The position numbers and the translations under genes were made by a program. Shown here one piece after another: positions 13,501-23,640 of a stretch of DNA of 64,000 nucleotides (the first letter of the stretch is position 1; each line of letters begins with the position of its first letter). Source of the DNA: Vanilla planifolia (lineage: Eukaryota; Streptophyta; Magnoliopsida; Asparagales; Orchidaceae); assembly GCA_023846275.1 (NCBI GenBank), contig CM043878.1, positions 7,681,501 through 7,745,500 of the forward strand. The letters are read 5' to 3'. The notes beneath the pieces are model-generated. The model searched no databases and had not been told where the DNA came from. It saw only the letters and a list, made by a program, of their open reading frames with translations.

Positions 13501-16500
13501 TGCTAAAAAGTTTTTCAAACTATCTTTTTACTCATATACATTAAAAAGGACAAGCATTCACAGAAGATTCTCTTTCCATAAAAATGTCTTAATAGAGTTT
13601 CAAAATATGAATTTATATTCACAGAGCATGTCCAAAACACTTAGAATTTTATGTGAATGCTTGCCAATGATATCTTGAGACCGATTAAACCATAGATTGA
13701 TTAATAGATCATAGCATTATCAAGTTTCTAGGTTTTCAGAGATTAATAGTCCCTTATGGGTAAAGGAGCAACTTTCATATGTTAATAGTTTGACCTTATT
13801 TAGCTGGGATGCCTTTGAGGATAACATCTTTATGCTTATATTTGCCAAAGCAGATATATCCTTCACATTTTGGACACCAGCATGACAAAATCATACATTG
13901 ATGTATTAAGTGCCTTTAATATATTTTATGTAAAGGAATGAGGTTAGCATTGTTAAAACAATAACATTTTATTGTTGAATAATAGCGTACTATGGGGAAT
14001 TTATAATGCTATGTTAAAAGCACTGTTGGCAACAGAGTAGTAATTGCAATCAAATTGCGTGTGTCAGAAATGATAATTTATGTTGGGTTTTTAGTGTAGC
14101 TTAGATATAGTGCTAATTGAGGATTTTAGAAGGATAATATGAGTAATACCTAGCAACGGTAAGTGTTGTAAAGAGGCACTGTAATGAACCAGAAAACTAG
14201 AGTTAACTCTTCATGTTGCATACAATAAGAATTCTCTATAAATAACAATTCCTATTCCCAATGTGAATAATTGGGGTAAGATGAATGTTGGTTATGATGA
14301 TGATGAGAATATATGAAAAGGAAAATTTTTCAGGTTGCAAGTTTATTTATAAAATGTTAATATAAGGGGGTTATAGAAATTGGTGGAAATGATTCCTAAT
14401 CACTCATTTTAGAAGATGTAACCCCTGTACAAGAATGAAAGCTCACCTGAACAACTTTTTTTACTAATTGATTCAATAAAGGCAAAGATGCATAGGTTGC
14501 CTAAATTTTTAATTGTTTCAAAAATTAATGCATCAACTTGTGGATTGGAAAATTCATTTTGAGTTTATTTTGAATAGATGCGTCCATCATGAGATAGAAG
14601 CGTAGTAATGAGTCCATAAATTTCAAAGATTTTTCCTTGTTCATATTTATGACTATTGATTTATTTTTCTTTTAAATTGCTTCTTTAAGATTTCATGTGG
14701 CCCTCTCTCTCTCTCTCTCTCCCTCTCTCTCAATTTTAGCGTTTTGTTGAATTTTTTTAAGCACTTCACAGATTTAGTCACCTTTAGCCCGCCCAGTTTT
14801 CATGGTCACAACATGTCTAGAACTAGCTCAACTGGTGTAAGCACATAAACGAGCTAGCAAAGCCAAAAGGTTGGCTAGGATTTGAACAAGGGAAAGCAGG
14901 TTTTCAAAAGCATAATCTCCTAGACCTTTAGCTGCTTCAAATTCTGATATTCTTTTCAAAAAAAGAATTGCAATAAGAGTCAAAATCGTACATTTATTTT
15001 GTTAAGGAATAATTCATAGAATTCTATTGGCTTTTTCTTTTTATTAATAAACGCATTCTTCTTTATGGATACTTCGTTTTGGCAGGGAGCTGTTGGGCTG
15101 AGGATGAGGGTTTTTGAAAGGATGCTATGCTTCGTGAACTGTCATTTTGCTGCTCACTTGGATGCTGTCAGCAAGAGGAATGCCGACTTCGATCATGTTT
15201 ATCGAAATTTAACCTTTACCCGGCCATCTATGGCACCAAATTCTTTTGCAGGTTTGGTACTTAAACCATGTTTTACAAGCCATTGTTTTTGGATGTGTTT
15301 ATGCATCTTTAACTAACTCAAAATAAACTCATATTTAATCACCTGCATTCACACATACATATCTCTTACAGCTGCTGCTACTTCTGTTCAAGTTTCTCAT
15401 GGAGGAAATGTATGTAATTGCCTTGATCTCTTATAAGTATACCATCTTATAGATTCACCATTAAGGTAGTCAAGTAGAATTTATTTGTGTTGGCAGTCAA
15501 CCACCTCTCAAAATGATGAAAAACCCGAGTTGTCAGAAGCAGATATGGTGGTCTTTTTTGGTGATTTCAATTATAGACTCTTTGGCATATCTTATGATGA
15601 AGCACGAGACATGCTTTCGCAACGGTCTTTCGATTGGTTAAAAGATAAGGATCAACTTCGAGCCGAAATGAATGCGGGAAGAGTTTTTCAAGGAATGCGG
15701 GAGGCTCAGTTCATGTTTCCTCCCACATACAAGTTTGAAAGACACCAATGTGGGCTGTCGGGTATGTAAAGACACCCTATCGAGTAGACATTGAATGTTC
15801 TCCTTATCCCGTGAAGCTAAACTATCATGTCTACTGTTTCGCAGCATATGATTCGAGTGAGAAGAAGCGAATTCCCGCTTGGTGTGATAGAATAGTGTAT
15901 CGTGATAGTCGCTCCAACATGGAGGCAGAATGTTCGTTGGAATGCCCTGTCGTCTCTTCGGTTAAACTGTTAGTTGTCATTTCAAAAGTGAATTATGTTT
16001 CCATGCATCATATATATAATTCACTGACCTTTTGTTCTTGATTCTACCAGCTATGAATCCTCCATGGATGTGACAGATAGTGATCACAAACCTGTTAGAT
16101 GCATATTTGGTGTTGAAATTGCCCACATAGACAGAGCAACAATGAGGAAACAGTTTGGAGCAATTGTATCAAATCAGAAAATGAGGTCTCTTTTTGAGGA
16201 ACATTGTATTGTTCCAGAAACCATAGTTAGCACAAACAATATTATTCTACAAAGCCAGGATACTTCCATTCTGCGAATAACTAACAAAAGTGAGAAGCAT
16301 ATAGCTAGTTTTAGGGTAATTTGTGAACGCCAGTCTACATTAAAGGAAGATGGATGCCCATCTGAAATTTGCACCAAGGGTTCCTTTGGCTTTCCCAGCT
16401 GGTTACAGGTACCTTCTTTACAATGCACGTATTGCTGCTTTTTGACATTTGATTGGTTTCAAATTCTAGTTTTCATCATTCTATTTATCATTAGATATCT

Positions 16501-17158
16501 TGTATGAAATAATATTTGGTATAGGGGAATTGCTTTGTAAGGAATTTAGTTTGTCACCTAGACCAAGTAGATAAGAAGGGCTCACAAAACATACTTGATT
16601 ACAAGAGGTTAGAAGAGAGGAGACGAAAGGGCAGAAGGATTATATTGATTGACTTGCCTCATGATTTAGCTTGATTTGGTTCGAATCAATTTCAATTCAA
16701 ACCAAATTTTGAAGCCTTTAAATGTTCAATCATGAATAGCCAACAAAAGCAATCTCATCTAGAACACGAGTTTTACTTAACTGCAATTGTCATTGCTGAA
16801 ACAGGTTCAACCAGCTGCTGGAATCCTCAAGCCAGGTCATGTAATGGAAGTGAAGCTTCACCATGATGACTTCGAAACCCACGAAGAATTTGTCGACGGA
16901 GTACCACAGAATTGGTGGTGTGTCGACAACAGGGACAAAGAGGTTGTGCTGCTTGTGGAAGTGAGAGGCAGCTATTCTACAGATACCAGAGACCACCAAA
17001 TCCATGTTCGCCATTGCTGCTCAAAAAGGAAGCCACCAGGCAACAGGACATTGAGTTCAGATAAGCCACCGACCATCCAAAACCTACTGCAGAGATCTGA
17101 TTTTGCCAATTTCAGCAGCTCAGATGTGATGAACCTCAATCACATGAGCTGCCCATGA
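1571..17158 (+). CDS. FRA3: FRA3-type WD40 / inositol polyphosphate 5-phosphatase
   Basis: Type II inositol polyphosphate 5-phosphatase, which removes the 5-phosphate from inositol phosphates or phosphoinositides. In Arabidopsis, FRA3 affects secondary-wall and actin organisation. Coding exons: 1571-2588, 4010-4262, 4421-5219, 6909-7033, 7171-7255, 15086-15251, 15372-15409, 15497-15761, 15845-15968, 16051-16408 and 16805-17158. All introns are GT-AG and phases match, giving 1194 residues. A Ser/Pro/Gly-rich start is followed by WD40-like blades (about 200-620, e.g. [27 protein letters not shown]) and the catalytic domain (about 630-970). Visible catalytic motifs are [14 protein letters not shown] (about 850), RIPAWCDRI (about 925) and SDHKPVRC (about 967). 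A conserved C-terminal extension ([24 protein letters not shown]) matches the FRA3/5PTase12-14 group. Which paralogue it is cannot be settled here. Intron 5 (7.8 kb) contains a Copia relic. Confidence 0.93.
2589..4009 (+). other. Intron 1 of the FRA3-like gene, with a 34-bp tandem repeat
   Basis: A 1.4 kb AT-rich intron (splice sites G|gtaatt and ttccag|GT). It contains a near-perfect tandem duplication at about 3811-3871: a 27-base core beginning 'ttttaagaagagaagcacct' occurs twice, 34 bases apart, with one C/T difference. No coding frame of interest is seen. Confidence 0.7.
5220..6908 (+). other. Intron 3 of the FRA3-like gene
   Basis: A 1.7 kb intron between ACT|gtaagt and tgtag|ATTGG. 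The stretch from about 5380 to 6640 is less AT-rich than the other introns here and has short open frames on both strands, so an old transposon insertion is possible. I could not recognise a protein domain or terminal repeats in it. Confidence 0.5.
7525..12172 (+). mobile_element. Decayed Ty1-copia LTR retrotransposon inside FRA3 intron 5
   Basis: The pol order is Copia-type (integrase before reverse transcriptase) and is read on the + strand through many stops and frameshifts. A gag-pre-integrase 'WHC..VHP' motif lies at about 9655. The post-integrase block '[18 protein letters not shown]' with '[12 protein letters not shown]' lies at about 10347-10463. Reverse transcriptase pieces are '[12 protein letters not shown]' (about 10672), 'AWFEKF' (about 10965) and 'YINDIIIS' (about 11070). 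RNase H 'WRSKKQ' lies at about 11630. Two ~178-bp LTR-like ends, about 7525-7703 and 11995-12172, share several blocks: 'tgtaataatt', 'tctatgcatct', 'cttatataaag', 'gaaataaa' and a closing 'tgtca'. A purine-rich tract resembling a polypurine tract precedes the right LTR. The primer-binding site and target duplication are not recognisable. It lies in the same orientation as the host gene and is certainly inactive. Confidence 0.85.
14702..14731. repeat. CT microsatellite
   Basis: A run of CT dinucleotides with one CC interruption, about 30 bases, in intron 5 of the FRA3-like gene. Confidence 0.9.
14815..14945 (+). mobile_element. Possible tRNA-derived SINE fragment
   Basis: A box A-like sequence 'tagctcaactgg' (about 14824) is followed some 50 bases later by a weak box B-like 'ggatttgaac' (about 14878), which is the spacing of a Pol III promoter in tRNA-derived SINEs. 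The box B match is imperfect, no tRNA fold is evident, and no poly-A tail or target duplication was identified. The call is tentative. Confidence 0.3.
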
Positions 17159-17800
17159 GACAAATCGGGGAGATTTGAAGCTAGAAGATCACATCTTGTG
17201 TCAACTGTCTTCCTTCTTCCTAGGAAGACGATCCAAATCAGAGAAAGCAACTTTGTTGCTCTTATACATATTGTACTTTCCACTCATGGAAATGAAGAGA
17301 AAATGTGAAGACTTAGGAAGGGTATCAAATATTTCTAATCCTTTCACCTGTTTTTCGGCTGATTCTTAGGTTTTTTTAAACTATTTTTTAGAAGATTCCT
17401 GTTAGTATCAAATGTGTCAAATTCCTATCTGTAAACATCAAATGTTCTATATAAATGAAGAATAGCTTGTTAATTTCTATTTATTGATTTGTTTTTAATC
17501 TCCATTTGAATAAAAGCCATCGAAATGCATTTGATTCAATTCAAATAAGATTAGATCCAAGCAAGCAATGTATGTATACTTAAACAGCTGCATCATGTTT
17601 TAATAGTTGAACAAGACTTACAAAAAGAAACAATTGCACCAATAAGAAATCCTTGTAACCAAGAAGCCTCAAAACTAGAACAAACTTTAGGTTCAAATGC
17701 ATAAGATGTAACCATTAAGGAAATCCAACGACTACAACACCAAGATTCATTCTTGCCAAAACAAAAGCATAAAAGACAACAATCGATCCAAGTCGAATGC

Positions 17801-20800
17801 TCACTCGTCTTCCTGACTACGCAACCTTGCAAGCTTGTTGGTGACGACAATGTCGAGCTGCGCCGCTCGCTCCACGATCTCCCTTCGCTTCCTCGTCGAA
17901 ACGCTGTGGGCAATCTCGGCACAGTAGGTCCTTGGAACACATAATACAATCAATGGAGTTTCTCAAATGTTCAGCTCTTAGTCTCATTTAACTTCATCCC
18001 AACAACATAAAGCATACCTGTTGTGCATCATAAGCAGCTCCAAGTCTGAAACGTTGTGAATCAAGAACTTTCTGAACTTGTTGGGCAAATAATGGCGAGT
18101 CTTTTTATCAGACCCATAACCAATATTGGGCATCAAGGTGCACCCCTTGAATTTTCGCCTCACTCGAGAATCGATACCCTTTGGCCTCCTCCAGCTTGGC
18201 TGTGAAAGGCAGTTTGATAGAGCATGATGCAAAATATTAACATGGATTTAACAAAAGCCTAACAACACTGTTGTAGTTGGTTCACGATCAGTAGAAAATT
18301 TGTAGAAACAAAACAAGGATTCTTCATCTTGGGTTGACATGGCTAAGGAAGGTAGTTTAAGACATTAGAATTAATTTAGGAACTTGAAATATGGATACTT
18401 TACCTAACAAGTTGATCAAGTTGATGGGTATAATGATTCATTAGAAGATAAGTTTTTATAATCAATAAACAAAGTGAGGTTTGAAAGCTAAGAATTGAAA
18501 TAGAAATTGAGCTTTTATAATTCGGGTTTGAAAGATGATATCTTGAATATTAATAGGAATGGAGATAGAATAATGACTTCAAAAATTATTACAACTATCC
18601 ACTAAAACAAGAGTAGTGTCAATAAAAAAATTTTAGAAAGACAAAAAAAAACTAATGTAAAGGATCCCTTAATGTGAAAAGATTTTTGCTGGAAAAGAGT
18701 TAATTGTGCATGTCATAAGGGAAATGAATGATCATAAAGGAAAGCATAGTGATTATAAGTTTGAGGAGGCCAATGAAGGCAAACATATTTTAAAACATGT
18801 TTTAGTATATACAGCTATCCATGATTACTTATAAGAATTGAGCTTATCAAATAAAAATTAATTATTTCATTATTAAAAAAACTCATCATCTAGATTGTTA
18901 TGATCGCAAGGTAATACTATGAAAATATTTGACCACTCTGCTTCATTTCAGATGTTTACCTAAAAATTGCACTGTAGGGTTAAATGGGTTCACCTAAAAA
19001 TAGGAGCTCAATAAAGGATGAAGCCATTGAGATATGTTACAGAGATATAGATGTGAAGCCCAATATTAAGTGAGTGTTACCAGTTGAATTTATAATGTAG
19101 ATTATTGAAAAATCTAACAGACGGGCTCATAACTACAAAGAAGCTTGGTTGGAAAAAAGAACAACAAGATAAGGAAACAGTGAATAAGGTTTCTTAATAA
19201 AGCTTGCAGATATCAGGAAGGCACTAGAGGCTAAAAAAGTAATTAGTGGTTTCATGAAGTAACATTTGGCAATCTATAAAAGAAAATTGATACTAAAGAG
19301 GAAGAAAGATACATAAATAAACTTTTCAAAGCCAATAATGGAGAAAAATTAAGAATTAAAATAAATAGAACGTATCCAAGATGGTGTTCAAAGAGTACTA
19401 AGTATGAGGATATTAAATCTAGATGAGTGGGCTATTTTTATGAGATTTCCAATAAATATTATAACAAGATAATTAATTTAGAAGAGCCAAATTACAAGAA
19501 AGAAAATAAAAATTGGTTTTTTCAATGACGCAATTATAAAATGGAAACAAATAATAGGGTACAAATAGCATTTTCAAAAATTTTAACAAATGATAAAACA
19601 ATGATATGAACTCAAAAGTGATCGTCTAAAAGCTTCCTGATAGCAGTTAAACTTCATTGTCAATCTACTTTTGCGCAATATATGGATTGTCTCACTGGAC
19701 AAATTCAAAAAGTACTTAGGTTTATACTATTTGTTGGTGATATCAAAATAGAACTATCAGCAAGTGCCCAAGCCAATTTAGAAGTGCAAAGAATCACTTT
19801 CGAAAACACTTGATTTCATCATAATGGGCCTAAAACCAGCACACTAAACACAGGTTTTGTCAAGTTAGATGCACAAATTTCATTTAGATTAGAACTGATA
19901 ATCACAAAATATTAAAAGAAAAGAGATATTTTGTTAACTTACGTCCACACCCCTATGATGGTTAAATATATCACTTCATATAGTAACTATTTATGATCAA
20001 AATATCCTACTGATGATTAAATATAAAATTTTATGCAATGCAATAAGATAACATAATAAAAAATAGTGGTCTGTGAAGTTGAAAAATACAAATAAAATAA
20101 GTATTTTAAAAAAGAATACATTATGATAAATAAGAATATAATTAAAATGAGTGCATTTAAGAGAACTATTTGAAAATAAGATTAGATAAACAGCTCAAAT
20201 AGTTTACACAGGTTGAAGTACTGTCACTTAATTCTTCTATCAAATATGAGTTGTTGAAATTTGCCCAATAAATAGAAATATAGAGTGACTGAAAAAAAAA
20301 TGTGCCAAGCGACCAAGAAAAGGCTTACAATGTTTAAAGATTACCTAGTGGTTAATGTTGTTATTTCGCACATGTAGACACATAAACAACATGCATATAG
20401 ACACAAATAGATAACTTCTTTGTAAGCATTTTCTTTCTTTAACAATTATAACAAAGGGAATTTAGAATATTTTTTTAACTCAACCAAAGCTTTAGCACTT
20501 TATTTACATTACTATACATGCATGAAGATAAATACATCTCACTTAAGTCCTCCATCAAATGCGAGTTGTTGAAATTTGCCCAATAAATAGAAAAAAAAGG
20601 ATAACTGAAAAAAAAAATGTGCCAATAGACCAAAAAAAGGCTTACAATGTTTAAAAATTACCTAGTGGTTAATGTTTTTATTTCGCACATGTAGGCACAT
20701 GCACAACATGCATATAGACACACATAGATAACTTCTTTGTAAGCATTTTCTTTCTTTAACAATTATAACAAAAGGAATTTAGAGTTTTTTTAGAACTCAA

Positions 20801-23326
20801 CCAAAGCTTTAGCACTTTATTTACATTACAACACATGCATGCAGATATAAATACATCTCACTTAAGTCCTCTACCAAATACGAGTTGTTGAAATTTGCCC
20901 AATAAATAGAAAAAGAGGGTAACTGAAAAAAAAAATGTGCCAATAGACCAAAAAAAGGCTTACAATGTTTAAAAATTACCTATTGGTTAATGTTGTCATT
21001 TCGCACATGTAGACGCATGCACAACATGCATATAGACACACATAGATAACTTCTTTGTAAGCATTTTCTTTCTTTAACAATTATAACAAAAAGAATTTAG
21101 AGTTTTTTTAGAACTCAACCAAAGCTTTAGCACTTTATTTACATTACTACACATGCAAGCAGATATAAATACATCTCACTTAAGTCCTCTACCAAATAAG
21201 AGTTGTTGAAATTTGCCCAATAAATAGAAAAAGAGGGTAACTGAAAAAAAAAATGTGCCAATAGAACAAAAAAAGGCTTACAATGTTTAAAAATTACCTA
21301 TTGGTTAATGTTGTCATTTCGCACATGTAGGCACATGCACAACATGCATATAGACACACATAGATAACTTCTTTGTAAGCATTTTCTTTCTTTAACAATT
21401 ATAACAAAAGGAATTTAGAGTTTTTTTAGAACTCAACCAAAGCTTTAGCACTTTATTTACATTACAACACATGCATGCAGATATAAATACATCTCACTTA
21501 AGTCCTCTACCAAATACGAGTTGTTGAAATTTGCCCAATAAATAGAAAAAGAGGGTAACTGAAAAAAAAAATGTGCCAATAGACCAAAAAAAGGCTTACA
21601 ATGTTTAAAAATTACCTATTGGTTAATGTTGTCATTTCGCACATGTAGACGCATGCACAACATGCATATAGACACACATAGATAACTTCTTTGTAAGCAT
21701 TTTCTTTCTTTAACAATTATAACAAAAAGAATTTAGAGTTTTTTTAGAACTCAACCAAAGCTTTAGCACTTTATTTACATTACTACACATGCAAGCAGAT
21801 ATAAATACATCTCACTTAAGTCCTCTACCAAATACGAGTTGTTGAAATTTGCCCAATAAATAGAAAAAGAGGGTAACTGAAAAAAAAATGTGCCAATAGA
21901 ACAAAAAAAGGCTTACAATGTTTAAAAATTACCTATTGGTTAATGTTGTCATTTCGCACATGTAGACGCATGCACAACATGCATATAGACACACATAGAT
22001 AACTTCTTTGTAAGCATTTTCTTTCTTTAACAATTATAACAAAAGGAATTTAGAGTTTTTTTAGAACTCAACCAAAGCTTTAGCACTTTATTTACATTAC
22101 TACACATGCATGCAGATATAAATACATCTCATTCAGATTCCATCCTAGTTTCATCTTCCACCCTAACTGAGATTCATTGCACAAGGTTAGATTGAATAGA
22201 CAAGCAGCACCAAAAGATGTTCAGTTTTGCTTCCAACATAGAAACACGATCTGGAAATAAGCCTACATATCAAATCGGCCAATCTTTCAACATCAAGTTC
22301 GGCTCTAATTTCGTGAACCTAGCAAAGCGAACAAGTTTAAGATATAGAAAAGAACAAAACTGACTATAAAAAATCAGCTAAGGTCAGAAACATGTGTGCA
22401 AAAACAAAACTTTGCACAACAGCATATGAAAACTTTAACAAAATAGAAAAGTGGTACCTAGAGCTTAAGAAAAAAGGTCAGACTAGACTCTTTAGGAATA
22501 TGATTTACATATTTAACGAACAATTCAACAACGAAAAAAAACCCTTTAATACACTTTTTCAAACTCATATTATCATCAACAAAAGTGCTCATGAATTCAG
22601 CCCAACAATTAGTTACTATTCAACAATTATAACCACATAATAATCAATTCAAGGGACACATATGCTCATACAGTACAACAAAAAAAGTTAAAAGTAAAAA
22701 AACCATATAATGCAATCAACAATCAAAATGTTTTCTCGTCCACTTGGATCTAAAGCTTTGCAATGAGAATACAATCTTGAATAGCAAACATTACCTATCA
22801 ATACATGAATTAGTTAGACCATCACTATCTCATATTTTGCTCTAAAACTTATAGCCAAATCATATATAGAACGTTAACAGTTGTATTATTATATTGCTAA
22901 TTATTAAAATGCCATTCTAGGCCAAAGGTGAGAGCTACAGAACCCTCCATTTAAGCAGGCATAAACAATTGGCATATTACCATGCATATTGCACAACTTT
23001 TGCGTAAATTAATGGTCTAATTCAACAATTTTCTCGAAGAAATAACAGAAAACACACGCAGTATGCCAAAAACAAAATTTCGCATGCAAAAGAGAACATT
23101 TAACATTTTCTAACAATGAAATTTTAACTTGATAGCCTTGGATAATAAGAACAACATAATCAGAATGAAATAAACGATGCTGAAGTCATACTACAGAGAA
23201 AAAGAAAGCTGAAGAATGATATCAGCAAAAACAAACCTTCACACAGATCTTGCGATCACTCTGTGGCCGCTTGAACTTCTTAACGCGCTTCTTAACGATC
23301 TTCTTGCTAAGCAACGGTACAGCCAT
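17801..23326 (-). CDS. RPL32: 60S ribosomal protein L32 (eL32)
   Basis: Structural protein of the large cytosolic ribosomal subunit. Three coding exons on the minus strand, 23326-23237, 18199-18018 and 17930-17801, join in phase to 133 residues, the usual length of plant eL32. Exon 1 encodes [18 protein letters not shown]. Exon 2 carries the family block [17 protein letters not shown] and [13 protein letters not shown], followed by LELLMMHNR. Exon 3 completes [20 protein letters not shown] and ends [10 protein letters not shown]. The protein is strongly basic throughout. The first coding intron (18200-23236, 5.0 kb) is unusually long for a ribosomal protein gene and contains a six-unit tandem array. 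The gene converges on the FRA3-like gene, with about 640 bases between stop codons. A non-coding first exon upstream is likely (see promoter entry). Confidence 0.95.
18200..20226 (-). other. Left part of the first coding intron of the eL32 gene
   Basis: About 2 kb of AT-rich intron between exon 2 and the tandem array. On the + strand at about 18950-19560 there are scattered open stretches that look like decayed coding sequence, but no domain could be identified. It is probably transposon debris. Confidence 0.4.
20227..22132. repeat. Six-copy ~318-bp tandem repeat array in the eL32 intron
   Basis: The marker 'ttgttgaaatttgcccaata' begins at 20251, 20566, 20885, 21203, 21521 and 21839, giving spacings of 315, 319, 318, 318 and 318. 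The first copy is the most diverged. Sequence variants alternate for most of copies 2-5: copies 2 and 4 have 'gtaggcacatgc' and 'aaaaggaattt', copies 3 and 5 have 'gtagacgcatgc' and 'aaaaagaattt'. Copy 6 mixes the two types. This implies a 636-bp dimer was duplicated recently. The last copy decays into unique sequence after about 22132. No open frame runs through the units. Confidence 0.95.
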
Positions 23327-23577
23327 TTCTACACAAAGGAACAAGTGCAGAAGAACAATTAGCTGAACGACTCGCAAAAAAACAAAAGAGTCAAATTAGA
23401 AACTTTAAATCTTCACAATCTCCATCCAGAACCTCGAACCGAGACCTGAAGAAAAACTCAATAACCACTAATAGATAGAAAGAAAATTATGGACCCAGAG
23501 AAGAGCTAATGTTGAAAACGAGAAAAAAAACCCAACAAAAAATAGAGATCAAAGGAGCTGATTACAGCCGCCCTAAC

Positions 23578-23640
23578 CTTTTGCGACGCTTCGAAGTCGA
23601 GCAAACCCTACCAAGGTGTTGGCGGGACTTTATAAGAACC
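23578..23640 (-). promoter_or_regulatory. eL32 promoter: TATA box, telo-box and likely 5'-UTR intron donor
   Basis: On the minus strand, upstream of the eL32 start, there is a TATAAAG box (23634-23628) in a GC-rich setting. About 20-25 bases downstream is TAGGGTTT, a telo-box (23610-23603), an element known from plant translation-machinery promoters. A good splice donor, CAAAAG|gttagg, lies at about 23578, and a possible acceptor, tgtgtag, sits just before the start codon. This suggests a short non-coding first exon and a ~250-base 5'-UTR intron. The transcription start near 23600 is inferred. Confidence 0.6.

Larger units (their letters stand above)
12173..15085 (+). other. Remainder of FRA3 intron 5
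   Basis: AT-rich intron sequence between the Copia relic and exon 6. It holds a CT microsatellite and a tRNA-like SINE candidate, listed separately. The rest shows no coding frame or clear repeat. Confidence 0.6.

Noticed and set aside
15748-16041. Reading straight through FRA3 introns 8 and 9 as one exon
   Set aside because: The splice from 15761 to 15845 restores the family sequence leading into PAWCDRI, and the exon at 16051 restores [14 protein letters not shown].
20227-22132. CRISPR-like array
   Set aside because: The units are 318 bp of contiguous tandem sequence without short repeats and unique spacers, in a plant intron.
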